64,000 bases of DNA from Teredinibacter turnerae (GTDB taxonomy: Bacteria; Pseudomonadota; Gammaproteobacteria; Pseudomonadales; Cellvibrionaceae). The notes under the pieces were generated by a model. That model had not been told where the DNA came from. It was given only the letters and a program-made list of their open reading frames with translations, and did no database searches. The stretch spans positions 3,906,001 to 3,970,000 of the forward strand of contig NZ_CP149817.1 of assembly GCF_037935975.1 (NCBI RefSeq), written 5' to 3'. Of the stretch, positions 17,222 to 25,838 are shown piece after piece. The position numbers were made by a program, and so were the translations under genes. The stretch's first letter is position 1. Every line of letters begins with the position of its first letter.

Positions 17222-17646
17222 AAAATTTAAATGAAGCAAAGATGAACCTCACTTGTCATATTGATTTTGATGGCCGTTGTGAAGAAGCCTTTCATTTCTA
17301 TGCTGAATATCTGGACGCCAAAATCGGATTGATTGTAAAAATCGCAGATTCACCACTTGCAAGCACTACCCCAGAAAACTGGCAAGGCAAAATTCTGCAT
17401 GGCAATATTCACCTTCAGGGAATCAACATCGCTGGCGCGGATGTACAACCAGATAGCTACGTTAAACCTCAGGGATTTAGTCTACTGCTTGGTTTGCAGA
17501 GCGAAGCGCAAGTAAAGTCCGTGTTTAATCAGTTATCATGTGGCGGAAAGGTAATTTTGCCACCGCAAAATACATTTTGGTCGCCTTGTTACGCTATAGT
17601 TATCGACCGCTTTAATGTACCTTGGAAACTTAACTGCGCAACCTGA
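17218..17646 (+). CDS. PhnB-like VOC family protein
   Basis: 142 residues from 17218; an in-frame ATG at 17242 (MNLTCHIDF) begins where the family usually begins and may be the real start. The string FDGRCEEAFHFYAEYLDAKIG and the C-terminal VILPPQNTFWSPCYAIVIDRFNVPWKLN are characteristic of the PhnB/3-demethylubiquinone-methyltransferase-like branch (W-x-x-x-Y-A-x-V-x-D-x-F-G/N-V-x-W). These are small cytosolic proteins, function generally unproven. Downstream of the CPBP gene. Confidence 0.85.
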   Translation: MENLNEAKMNLTCHIDFDGRCEEAFHFYAEYLDAKIGLIVKIADSPLASTTPENWQGKILHGNIHLQGINIAGADVQPDSYVKPQGFSLLLGLQSEAQVKSVFNQLSCGGKVILPPQNTFWSPCYAIVIDRFNVPWKLNCAT

Positions 17647-17804
17647 GCGAGGAGCGCGCTATCCTGCCTAATTTGACAACGTAGACATGCGTAACTGACA
17701 GACAGCGATGAAAAAGCCAAGGGCTCGACCACTCCCACTATCATTCTAAAAACGTTCTTGATTCTCGTACCGCACCACACAACACTACACAAAAGGGCTG
17801 GCTG

Positions 17805-18830
17805 GTGAAGATCACAAAGGAAAAACTCGTAAAAGCCGAGCGCGAAGGAATAATAACGAGCCGGCAAGTAGAAGACCTGCATGCATTTTTTAGCCGCGAA
17901 TTTGAAAACACGCCTCAATTTACTTTTACTCACGTACTTTACTACCTCGGTGGCCTTGTCGCTATTGGCGCCATGACGCTGTTTATGACCTTGGGTTGGG
18001 AAACCTACGGCGGAGCCGGGATCGTTGTGATATCGGCGGTATACGCATTTGTGGGGTTGCTGCTGACGAATGTGTTCTCGGCCCGTCGACTTATCATTCC
18101 GGCAGGTATTTGCGGTACGTTTGTGGTGTGTATTACACCGCTTGCTATCTACGGGCTCCAACAATGGCTTGGGATCTGGCCCGACGAGAGTGTCTACCAG
18201 GACTATCATCGACAGGTAAAATGGCACTGGCTCTATATGGAGCTGGGCTCCCTCGCCGTGGGTGTTACTCTGGCCTGGCGACTTCAATATCCCTTCATGG
18301 TTATGCCCATCGCTGTGACCTTGTGGTATATGACGATGGATATCGCGGTAATCATTACTGGCGAAGACTCCTGGGAATTGCGAAAAATTGTTTCGATGTA
18401 TAGCGGGCTGCTTATGCTCGGCCTGGCGTTTTGGATTGATATACGCTCCAGGCATAGCGCCGACTACGCATTCTGGGTTTACTTATTTGGCGTAATAGCG
18501 TTTTGGGGAGGCTTATCACTGCAAAACTCCAGCAGTGAATGGTCCAAGTTTTTTTATTGCTGTATCAACCTGGTGATGATTGGCGTGGGCGCGCTACTGC
18601 TAAGACGGGTATTCGTTATATTTGGCGCTATCGGAATCTGTTTGTATCTCTCTCACCTGGCATCAGACGTGTTCAAAAACAGCTGGGGATTCCCAATATC
18701 ACTAACATTGATCGGTTTAGGTGTTATCTACCTGGGCATTGTTTGGCAGAAGCACGAAAAAGCTATTACGGACAAGTGCCGGGTATTTTTGCCAACGCCT
18801 CTTAGAGAGCTACTGGAGTCCAGGCCTTAA
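17805..18830 (+). CDS. DUF2157-like multi-pass membrane protein
   Basis: 341 residues from a GTG. A soluble N-terminal helix (ITKEKLVKAEREGIITSRQVEDLHAFF, residues 3-29) of the DUF2157 type is followed by about nine hydrophobic segments from residue 45 onwards, ending in a basic tail (HEKAITDKCRVFLPTPLRELLESRP). This layout, a short sensor-like helix pair before a bundle of membrane helices, is standard for the family, whose function is unknown. No operon partner is tight; the acetyltransferase follows 36 bp later. Confidence 0.7.
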   Translation: MKITKEKLVKAEREGIITSRQVEDLHAFFSREFENTPQFTFTHVLYYLGGLVAIGAMTLFMTLGWETYGGAGIVVISAVYAFVGLLLTNVFSARRLIIPAGICGTFVVCITPLAIYGLQQWLGIWPDESVYQDYHRQVKWHWLYMELGSLAVGVTLAWRLQYPFMVMPIAVTLWYMTMDIAVIITGEDSWELRKIVSMYSGLLMLGLAFWIDIRSRHSADYAFWVYLFGVIAFWGGLSLQNSSSEWSKFFYCCINLVMIGVGALLLRRVFVIFGAIGICLYLSHLASDVFKNSWGFPISLTLIGLGVIYLGIVWQKHEKAITDKCRVFLPTPLRELLESRP

Positions 18831-18866
18831 TTCGATTCATTCTTCAGCAAACTCACACCGACAGAC

Positions 18867-19409
18867 ATGGACTACATCATTTCAGCCGACGTGTACATCC
18901 AGCAACTAAGTTTTGAACATACACAGGCGCTGTTTCGGCTTACAGAAGCTAATCGCGCCTACTTGCGCGAATGGCTACCCTGGTTGGATACGATTCGATC
19001 CAGTGAGGATACGAGAAGTTACATTCGATCGACTATAACCGAGTCCAGTTCTGGCGGCGCTCCCAATTTCGCCGTTTTTTACAAGAGTCGGCTCTGTGGT
19101 GTTGCTGGTTTTCATCCCATCGACAGGCACAACCGAACGAGCGCTATCGGCTATTGGCTCGCCGAAAAATATACCGGGCAAGGAATTATGACATCTGTTG
19201 TAAAAACGCTGCTCGACATCGGCTTTCAGCAGTACGCTTTAAATAAACTGGAAATACACTGTGCAGAAAACAACGCGCGAAGTCGTGCGATAGCGGAACG
19301 CCTTGGCTTTACCTATGAAGCGACTCTACGCGAGTGCGAATGGCTGTATTCCAGTTACGTAAACCACGCCATTTATTCTAAGTTGGCAAGCGAATACAGC
19401 ACTCAATAG
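18867..19409 (+). CDS. RimL-like GNAT acetyltransferase (ribosomal-protein-serine type)
   Basis: 180 residues. The GNAT fold is complete: N-terminal AYLREWLPWLDTIRSSEDTRSYI typical of RimL/YdaF-like enzymes, core GYWLAEKYTGQGIMTSVVKTLLDIGF (acetyl-CoA pyrophosphate loop T-G-Q-G-I), and the C-terminal IHCAENNARSRAIAERLGFTYEATLRE. E. coli RimL acetylates the N-terminal serine of L12; related enzymes in accessory positions act on other amines, so the substrate is uncertain. Follows the membrane-protein gene in the same direction. Confidence 0.85.
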   Translation: MDYIISADVYIQQLSFEHTQALFRLTEANRAYLREWLPWLDTIRSSEDTRSYIRSTITESSSGGAPNFAVFYKSRLCGVAGFHPIDRHNRTSAIGYWLAEKYTGQGIMTSVVKTLLDIGFQQYALNKLEIHCAENNARSRAIAERLGFTYEATLRECEWLYSSYVNHAIYSKLASEYSTQ

Positions 19410-19825
19410 GGTTCGGCCCCCCTGCCGCGCCATGGTATGCCACGCTCAAGCGTCTGGCTTCTCGCCCGAACTAAAATAAGCTCTGCCACTGCCAAGTTCA
19501 GCAGTAACCCGCCCCAAAGCAACAGCGCAATCGCAGAATCGGTAAGCCATCGCTCCCCGAAAAAAACGACCCTGGATATAACAACCAACCGTTATGTCGC
19601 AAGCACCGGCATCGCCAGATAGTGCTGTTCAGCGCCACAGCTCGCGTCACTGCCCACAGGCCGCAACATTAGATAGAATCGTAGTACGCCAAAAGCGATT
19701 ACCGAAAGTCGCATGCAGGCTAACCATTCGGGTACCACCGCTTAGCGTATTTTATGAAGCGCAACCTTGACCTGCCCCGATAAGGCTTAACATTCGCACA
19801 GGCTCACCATTCTTTTAGAGGCCCT
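19410..19825. other. Intergenic stretch with possible minus-strand membrane-protein relic
   Basis: On the minus strand one frame from about 19735 to 19403 gives hydrophobic strings (LSVIAFGVLRFYLML, AIALLLWGGLLLNLAVAELIL) broken by a TAA near 19595. This may be a remnant of a small membrane protein; no family recognised. Confidence 0.3.
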
Positions 19826-20257
19826 ATGAAGGTACTGTTAATATTAATCTGCACAATTTCAGCTACCGCGACTGCCGCCGAGTTGAAGCCGTTTACTACC
19901 GATGGCTGTAGCCTTTTTCCAGATGGGGATACGAAAGACCATGTAAAGTGGATCGAGTGCTGTATTCGTCACGATTACGCTTACTGGAAAGGCGGCTCGG
20001 AAAATGAACGTATCCTAGCCGACGGACAGCTTCAGCGCTGCGTCGCTGATCTAGGCGAAGAAAACCTCTCCTATATTATGCATCTCGGAGTCCAACTGGG
20101 TGGAGCGCCCTACTTTCCTACCTGGTACCGCTGGGGTTATGGCTGGCCCTACATGCGCGGTTATAAAGAATTAAGTGGAGCAGAAAAAGCGCAAGTTAAA
20201 ACCAGAATAATCCAACTGAATGAATTATTAACTGAATTTTTGACGGAAGAAAAATAA
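19826..20257 (+). CDS. Secreted phospholipase A2-fold protein
   Basis: 143 residues with a clear signal peptide (MKVLLILICTISATATA, cleavage near residue 18). The motif D-G-C-S-L-F-P-D-G then E-C-C-I-R-H-D-Y-A-Y (Cys45, Cys46, His49, Asp50) is the PLA2 active-site helix C-C-x-x-H-D, with a further Asp/Cys helix (ADGQLQRCV). A calcium-dependent hydrolase acting outside the inner membrane is plausible; many homologues are annotated only as hypothetical exported proteins. The shortened calcium loop (TDGCSLFPDG) differs from animal PLA2. Monocistronic. Confidence 0.75.
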   Translation: MKVLLILICTISATATAAELKPFTTDGCSLFPDGDTKDHVKWIECCIRHDYAYWKGGSENERILADGQLQRCVADLGEENLSYIMHLGVQLGGAPYFPTWYRWGYGWPYMRGYKELSGAEKAQVKTRIIQLNELLTEFLTEEK

Positions 20258-20319
20258 TACGAGTCGACAGGAATCACTTATTCGGCTGAAACATCACCCG
20301 CGCGCCTGAGCCCAAGTGG

Positions 20320-21087
20320 CTAACTAGAAAGCTGGTTCACTTTCTCCCAAAGCACCGTAAGCCAGAATATTAACTGATCAACCAGATCACCGTCGCACAA
20401 GCGCTGGTCGCTTGCGGACCAGCCGGCAGCAACGAGTTCAACGCTACGCTGGTCGATTTGCGGGTGCCCCAGCGCTGCGTATTCCCAATCCAAAATTACT
20501 AAACCAGCATCGGTTTCCAGTATATTATCCGGTATTAGATCGTGATGACTCAGCGTCGGTTCCCACGAAGGCAACGCCCGTTGCCATTCGCTACGAAACT
20601 TTTCGAGTGCCGCACCTTCAGCAAGTGTAAGCGGATACCCTGCCCGCTTTAACTGTTGCAGGTAATTCTCCAGATACTGATAATAATCGCGAACAGGTAC
20701 GCGTACCTGTTGGGACTGAATGCGCGCGAGCAGCTCTAATAATCGCTCTACCTGACGACCATCGCGCATGTCGGCGGCGGTCCACACCCGGCCTTCCAAA
20801 TAAGGGAGCAGAGCAAAACCAGACTGCCGATTGAAATACAGAATCGGTGGCGTGCAAGCCAAGGGCTTTAATGCGTCTAAAATCGTGCGTTCGTATTCGC
20901 GATTAATACCCAACGCGTCGGCGTTAGTTGCATTTAAGCGCAACCGGTATTGCTCGCGACCACATTGCAGCACATAGTTGCGATTGGTGCGACCAGTGGT
21001 GAGTTCACAAACAATCGAGGGGACATCAGAAAGGGCAACAGGCCATTCACGCCACGTAGCCAGTGCACGCACCAAATGGGTGTTCAC
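20320..21087 (-). CDS. Thiamine kinase-like aminoglycoside phosphotransferase-fold enzyme
   Basis: 255 residues from the GTG at 21087, chosen because it overlaps the PnuT stop in a GTGA junction; a longer frame upstream reads through pnuT and is not coding. The APH/choline-kinase fold is shown by LSHHDLIPDNILE (catalytic loop H-D-x-x-x-x-N) and VILDWEYAALGH (metal-binding D-W-E-Y). In a TPP-riboswitch operon with a thiamine transporter it most likely phosphorylates imported thiamine (ThiK role), which makes trapped thiamine phosphate in the cytosol. Substrate is inferred from context. Confidence 0.82.
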   Translation of the reverse strand: MNTHLVRALATWREWPVALSDVPSIVCELTTGRTNRNYVLQCGREQYRLRLNATNADALGINREYERTILDALKPLACTPPILYFNRQSGFALLPYLEGRVWTAADMRDGRQVERLLELLARIQSQQVRVPVRDYYQYLENYLQQLKRAGYPLTLAEGAALEKFRSEWQRALPSWEPTLSHHDLIPDNILETDAGLVILDWEYAALGHPQIDQRSVELVAAGWSASDQRLCDGDLVDQLIFWLTVLWEKVNQLSS

Positions 21088-21704
21088 GACGCAGCGACAC
21101 ACTCGGCTTGTTGTTGCCACTGGCGATACCAGGTAATCGCGCCCACCACAATGAGCACGAGATAGACCACCATAAGCAGAGCAGCGCCATACAGCTCGCG
21201 GTCCCAATATAAAAATAAGGCAACGGAATCAATTACCAGCCAATACAGCCAGTTTTCAAATATTTTGCGCGCAACCATAAAAGTAGTAATAACACTACCC
21301 CAAGTCGTAAAAGAGTCCAGGTAGGGCCAGGCAGCCTGGGTGTGCGACGTCAGCAAGTATCCACTTACCAGTGTGAGCAGTGCAATGCCGCCAATGGCAA
21401 GCGTGTGGGTGCGTAAAGGCCAGGTCGTAATAGGCAGTACCGGTACATCCCCTCGCCGTTGCCAACACCAGAAACCATAGGCCGCCATCGCCATGTAATA
21501 CACGTTTAATACAGACTCCATTACCAGGGATACATCGAAAAACACCCAGGCAAATAGCGCCGTGCTTAAAAACGCGCACGGCCAACACCAGATACTCTGG
21601 CGCATCGCCAATATCAGGTAGGCCAAACCCAGTGCGACGGCTGCGAGTTCAGCTGCCGACTGTTGCAAAAAAGCGTGAAGCCCCTGTTGGAAAAACTCAA
21701 CCAC
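21084..21704 (-). CDS. pnuT: PnuC-family vitamin permease, probably thiamine (PnuT)
   Basis: 206 residues with about seven membrane segments (for example LAAVALGLAYLILAM, IWCWPCAFLSTALFAWVFF, WLVIDSVALFLYW, ALLMVVYLVLIVVGAITWY). The conserved W-C-W-P and WLVID-SVALF-Y strings match PnuC proteins, facilitators that move nicotinamide riboside, riboflavin or thiamine across the inner membrane and rely on intracellular phosphorylation. It starts with a GTG overlapping the upstream stop by one base and overlaps the kinase gene, so the operon is tightly coupled. Position behind a TPP riboswitch makes thiamine the likely cargo. Confidence 0.88.
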   Translation of the reverse strand: MVEFFQQGLHAFLQQSAAELAAVALGLAYLILAMRQSIWCWPCAFLSTALFAWVFFDVSLVMESVLNVYYMAMAAYGFWCWQRRGDVPVLPITTWPLRTHTLAIGGIALLTLVSGYLLTSHTQAAWPYLDSFTTWGSVITTFMVARKIFENWLYWLVIDSVALFLYWDRELYGAALLMVVYLVLIVVGAITWYRQWQQQAECVAAS

Positions 21705-21955
21705 TATAGAGCCTCGTAGGAAGGCAGAAATTTAGCAACGAAGACACTGCGGCCAAACTGATTGTAACCCCAGGCAATAACCTCGTTAAGCATTGCCATT
21801 ACAACGGGATAATCGCCCATCACCACTGTTGCCGTCGGAAAGGTTTCAACTTTAATGTCGCTGTAGCTATTCAGTTTATCGATCACCTGTTTAATTGCGG
21901 CAATATGATCAGTTTGCTGCAAGGGGTAGTAGGTTAACTCAACGCTGAGTTTCAT
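21704..21955 (-). CDS. Thiamine-binding protein, YkoF/MTH1187 (DUF77-like) family
   Basis: 83 residues, a single ferredoxin-like beta-alpha-beta unit: LSVELTYYPLQQTDHIAAIKQVIDKL then VETFPTATVVMGDYPVVMAML. Proteins of this family bind thiamine or its HMP moiety and accompany thiamine uptake genes. The strand LSVELTYYPL and the central VVMGDY are characteristic. It sits 12 bp after the TonB receptor and overlaps pnuT by one base. Cytoplasmic; a shuttle or sensor role for imported thiamine is inferred. Confidence 0.8.
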   Translation of the reverse strand: MKLSVELTYYPLQQTDHIAAIKQVIDKLNSYSDIKVETFPTATVVMGDYPVVMAMLNEVIAWGYNQFGRSVFVAKFLPSYEAL

Positions 21956-21967
21956 AATCCAGGCTCC

Positions 21968-24112
21968 TTAAAATTCGTAGCTGATACTGGCACCCATAGT
22001 ACGCGGCGCGCCTTTCTGGGTATAGGGTTCGGGCGCGTAGCCATTGCGCGGATCGTTACCGTAGTCATGGCTGAAGTAAAACCCACGAGTTTCAACAGTT
22101 TCGTCGGTAATATTTTTAATCCATAGCGCCAGGGTCGTGGCACCAAGCGCATATTCAGCACGGGCGTTTAGCAATGTGTAGGCATCGCTTTGTTCGTTAT
22201 GGCTTTCGGAAAAATAAAAGCTGTCTTTCCCTTCAACCTCCAAACGGAACATCAAACTCGCTGGCAACCGGTAGTTCGCGGCTACGAAATATTGGGTTTT
22301 TGGCGCGTGGGCTTGCGGTCGTTGGCTCATATCGTAGCAGCTGTCACTGGCCAGATCAGAATCCACATGGCTGCAGTTTAAATAGGTGTCATAACCGGTT
22401 TCGAGCAATGCGAGGGTACCGACAATTGACAACGCATCGGTAGCGTACCAGCGCAATTCGGTTTCCAGACCATAGTTTTCGCCACCGGGGGCATTATCAA
22501 TTAGATCGACAAACTGGGTGGTGTTGTCGATTTGATAGGAACGCGACTGTTTTATTTGAATATCACTGCGTTCTTGATAAAACACGGCCGTGCTAAGCTG
22601 CAGCGTGTTGTTCCAATGCGCTTTCCAACCCAGTTCATAGTTGCGCATGGTTTCGGTGTCGAATGTTTTATCGGCAGCGTTTAAGTCAGGATCTGGACTA
22701 AACCCCAGCACTTTGTAACCGCGTGATACCAACGCATAGACAAAATGGTTATTCGCTGCTTGATACTCAATAGCAATTTTGCCACCCCACAAATTGTCCT
22801 CCGGTGCAAACTGCTCTTTCTGACTATCGCTAAAATCAGCGGTAAAGCGTTCTAAACGCGCACCGGTTATAAGGGTCAGCCGATCGCCCACGGGAATATC
22901 CAACTGCCCGTAAACTGCAGTATTTTCGGTTTGGTAATCGCTGGAGTAGGAGGAGATCTCAGGGGTCGCAACAGGCAGATAGGGATCGCCATCGGGGTCG
23001 TTATTAACGTAGGTCCGCAGTAAATCCACCGTTTGATCACGATGATACAGCCCCATCGCCCAGCGTACCCCTTGCTCTTGCGGCTTGGACAGCAGGCGCA
23101 GGTCTATGGTGAGATTATTGTTATCACGCAAATAATTATCGGTCGTGGAATATTGATAGTAAGCGCAGTCTGAATCTATCGAGCAGATATCCCGGTAGGA
23201 CCAATCTTCATCATAGCCGTATTCAGTTTGGCTGTTTGCATAGCTCAATAATCCGGTAACATCGGCAAAGCTGAGACCCGTGTAGTCAGCTTTTAACGCA
23301 TGAGCATGCGTTTCCTGACGGTCGTGGCCGGGTTCGTCGGATAGGGTTTTGCGGTTGTTATCCAGACTAAAGGCGTCGTAACCGTTATCGATATCGATGT
23401 AATAGCTGGTCAAGCTAAGACTCAACGTGCTCGAAATATCAAAACGCAAAAGGTTGCGCAGGTTTAACTCGTCGATATTATTGGTATCGTCGCGACCGAG
23501 GTATGCATTCTCGATGTAGCCGTCACTCACATTGCGTTGCGCCGCCAATCGCCATCCGACATTTTCTGCCAGAGGCGCGTTGACCATGGCGCTGACATCA
23601 TAGCTGCCGTAATTGCCGGCACCGACGTTTATCCTCCCCTCGGTTGCATCCGCTGCGCCGTTACCGGTGACATTGATCATACCCGCTAACGCATTGGCTC
23701 CGTAGAGCGTGCCCTGGGGGCCACGGAAAATTTCGACTTGTGCGGTATCCAACGTGGCCACGCCAGTTGCCAGTCCAGTGAAGTCGATTCCATCGACGAT
23801 TACGCCCACAGAAGGGTTCATCGGCGATTCAAACTGACTGCGTTCACCTATACCGCGAATCTGGATAAACCGGCCACGCGATGCGCCGGTCGAGAAGTTT
23901 ACGTTTGGAGCGACATTCAATATATCTTCGAGATTTTTTGCATTGCGCTGCGCGATAGCATCCGCGCTGATAACACTGACACTGTTGGCCAGGGTGAGCT
24001 GATTGACTTGGCGCAGTTCACCGGTGACCAGGACTTCTTCCAATGCGGGGGGCGCGGCATAAACCGCACCGGAAAACAGGGACAAACACAGGGGAAAATA
24101 CAAACGATTCAT
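21968..24112 (-). CDS. TonB-dependent outer-membrane receptor, probably for thiamine
   Basis: 714 residues. A signal peptide (MNRLYFPLCLSLFSGAVYAA) precedes a TonB box-like EEVLVTGE, a plug domain (VSVISADAIAQRNAKNLEDILNVAPNV, IRGIGERSQFE, IFRGPQGTLYGANALAG) and a beta-barrel ending in the C-terminal aromatic SYEF. It should carry its ligand across the outer membrane using TonB energy. First gene of the thiamine operon and directly behind the TPP riboswitch, so thiamine or a derivative is the likely ligand (OMR type in regulon studies). Confidence 0.92.
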   Translation of the reverse strand: MNRLYFPLCLSLFSGAVYAAPPALEEVLVTGELRQVNQLTLANSVSVISADAIAQRNAKNLEDILNVAPNVNFSTGASRGRFIQIRGIGERSQFESPMNPSVGVIVDGIDFTGLATGVATLDTAQVEIFRGPQGTLYGANALAGMINVTGNGAADATEGRINVGAGNYGSYDVSAMVNAPLAENVGWRLAAQRNVSDGYIENAYLGRDDTNNIDELNLRNLLRFDISSTLSLSLTSYYIDIDNGYDAFSLDNNRKTLSDEPGHDRQETHAHALKADYTGLSFADVTGLLSYANSQTEYGYDEDWSYRDICSIDSDCAYYQYSTTDNYLRDNNNLTIDLRLLSKPQEQGVRWAMGLYHRDQTVDLLRTYVNNDPDGDPYLPVATPEISSYSSDYQTENTAVYGQLDIPVGDRLTLITGARLERFTADFSDSQKEQFAPEDNLWGGKIAIEYQAANNHFVYALVSRGYKVLGFSPDPDLNAADKTFDTETMRNYELGWKAHWNNTLQLSTAVFYQERSDIQIKQSRSYQIDNTTQFVDLIDNAPGGENYGLETELRWYATDALSIVGTLALLETGYDTYLNCSHVDSDLASDSCYDMSQRPQAHAPKTQYFVAANYRLPASLMFRLEVEGKDSFYFSESHNEQSDAYTLLNARAEYALGATTLALWIKNITDETVETRGFYFSHDYGNDPRNGYAPEPYTQKGAPRTMGASISYEF

Positions 24113-24190
24113 TACAGGTCTTCCTAATATATTTTACAGGAGACCCGGTAGTTTTCTAAGCGGGAAACTTCACTTACACAGAGGCAAATC

Positions 24191-24281
24191 CTATTCCTAC
24201 GCCGGTACTAGCCGGATCAGGTTCAAAGGGTTCAGGTAATCCCGTCTCAGACTGCGCCGTGCACCGGCCAATCACCCCTAA
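24191..24281 (-). promoter_or_regulatory. TPP riboswitch (THI box) controlling the thiamine salvage operon
   Basis: On the minus strand, conserved aptamer pieces appear in order: GGGGTG, then the pyrimidine-sensing CTGAGA, then CCTGAACCTGATC-like TTTGAACCTGATC, GGCTAGTACC and GGCGTAGGAA. These are the core THI-box strings. The aptamer ends about 78 nt before the receptor ATG, leaving room for an expression platform. High thiamine pyrophosphate should shut off the operon; whether by termination or by hiding the ribosome site was not resolved. Confidence 0.93.
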
Positions 24282-24291
24282 GGACAGCGCC

Positions 24292-24624
24292 ATTGTACTA
24301 TCAACGCCAACGGCTTCCAAATAATCCTTCGGGAGACTTATCCTGCCTCAAGGATCTCCCGGCCGCGGAACACGATTTACCGCACCGCAGCAAATCACTA
24401 GCCTAGGCTTAGCAATCTACTTGGCCCGCTCTTTTCGCGCACTTTCCATACATTTGGAGTCTAATAACCCGGTAAACACATCTTTTTATCGCACCTCTCG
24501 ATCAAACTCCCAGTCAACCAAAGGTTGGCTATAGTTATATCGCGCAACTTAAGACCCTGGCCCTGATTAACCCCATTATTCATTGCATAGTTCAATCCCA
24601 GCTTTACCCATCGAAGGAGCATGT
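24292..24624. other. Divergent intergenic region between riboswitch and cyclase gene
   Basis: No gene. It should hold the promoter of the thiamine operon (minus) and that of the diguanylate cyclase (plus). An inverted repeat CGGGAGA...TCTCCCG spans about 24331-24361 without a T-run; function unknown. Confidence 0.35.
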
Positions 24625-25665
24625 TTGAGTTTTCAAAGCGGTATATCGAAAAGGCTCAATGCATCTGCATTTGCGCCACAGGCTCGCAGGGCGACTTTGA
24701 CAATCCATGTGATTGCGTTTGCCGTCACCGTGACCTTTTCGCTACATCACCTGGTATTCGACAGCCTGTTGATTGGCTGTTTTGCGACGCTCTCCGCGTT
24801 GGGCTGCAGCCTCTCCACTCTCGCTCTGTTTCACGGCAAGCCACGCGCGATTAACTACTATGTGTTCTTCCTATTTCAATACCTGGCGCTCACCGGTACT
24901 TGCTACCAGTACGGTCTGCGAGGCATTGTCCTTATCTACCCTATAACCGCGGCACTGTTTTATATACTCACTTACAAACACGCCTACTTTTTAGCGCTCA
25001 TATTTTTTGTGAGTGGGATGGTCGCCTCCATCAATCATTTCCCCCTGGATATGTTATTGCGTATCAGTGTTGCGCTGCTTACCTCAATTATTATCTCTGG
25101 CGGCTTCGCTTATGTGGTTGAACAGCAACGCGCGCGCCTGGCATACGATGCGAATCACGATGAGCTCACCCGCATTCTCAATCGCAGGGGGTTCATTACT
25201 GAGTTGGAGAAAAAAATACGGGAGACCGCTGAGCGTCGACAGGAAATTGGATTGTTCTTTATCGACCTGAATAAGTTTAAGGCGATAAACGACAATTTCG
25301 GCCACCACGTGGGCGACGAAGTGCTGCGTGTGTTCGCCCACCGGGTATCTGGCACTTTGCGTACAGAGATCAGCCGTGATCAACACCCTACCCCCTATTA
25401 TTTTGGCCGTTTCTCTGGCGATGAATTCGTTATTGCCTACAGGTTGAAAAACAAGGCGCAGGCAGGACCTATTGGAGAGCGACTACTGAGCGTGTGTAAT
25501 TCGCCAATAAAAATTGGCGATACCACTATCGAGCTTAAAATCAGTGTGGGCGTGTGTTTCGCGTCGACAACCGGTTACGATGCAGATGCACTAATCCGCA
25601 AGGCCGACGAAGGTATGTATGTTGCTAAAGCGCGCAATAGCGATAGTGTTTATATATGTGACTAG
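24625..25665 (+). CDS. Membrane diguanylate cyclase (GGDEF)
   Basis: About 346 residues. The TTG at 24625 is preferred because AAGGAG lies 5 nt before it; an upstream TTG at 24583 is possible, and an ATG at 24621 is in another frame. Six hydrophobic segments in the first 170 residues are followed by a complete GGDEF domain: DANHDELTRILNRRGF, LFFIDLNKFKAINDNFGHHVGDEVL and the active loop RFSGDEF (Ser for the first Gly, a tolerated variant), then VGVCFAS. It should make c-di-GMP at the inner membrane. No RxxD inhibitory site five residues before the loop. Convergent with a TonB receptor gene. Confidence 0.9.
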   Translation: MSFQSGISKRLNASAFAPQARRATLTIHVIAFAVTVTFSLHHLVFDSLLIGCFATLSALGCSLSTLALFHGKPRAINYYVFFLFQYLALTGTCYQYGLRGIVLIYPITAALFYILTYKHAYFLALIFFVSGMVASINHFPLDMLLRISVALLTSIIISGGFAYVVEQQRARLAYDANHDELTRILNRRGFITELEKKIRETAERRQEIGLFFIDLNKFKAINDNFGHHVGDEVLRVFAHRVSGTLRTEISRDQHPTPYYFGRFSGDEFVIAYRLKNKAQAGPIGERLLSVCNSPIKIGDTTIELKISVGVCFASTTGYDADALIRKADEGMYVAKARNSDSVYICD

Positions 25666-25700
25666 GGCGTGGAGCTGCTTCACTTGGCTAACGGCGCCAC

Positions 25701-25760
25701 AACAAGAGTCGCATGAACAAGAGTCACATGAACAAGAGTCACATAAACAAGAGTCGCATG
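25701..25760 (+). repeat. Four tandem 15-bp repeats
   Basis: AACAAGAGTCRCATR is repeated four times (25701, 25716, 25731, 25746) with A/G variation at two positions, between two convergent genes. A small frame over it reads as MNKSH/MNKSH/INKSR; no ribosome site. Probably a slippage-type repeat. Confidence 0.85.
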
Positions 25761-25838
25761 GCGCGACGATTCAAAGCGCAACTCTTGTGTAGAAATACTT
25801 CGTGTTTCAGGCGATGCGGTCTGCTTTTTCCGCAGACC

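Noticed and set aside
24621-24854. ATG frame with a good ribosome site over the diguanylate cyclase start
   Set aside because: The frame conflicts with the GGDEF protein, which has family support; the ribosome site serves the TTG at 24625 equally well.
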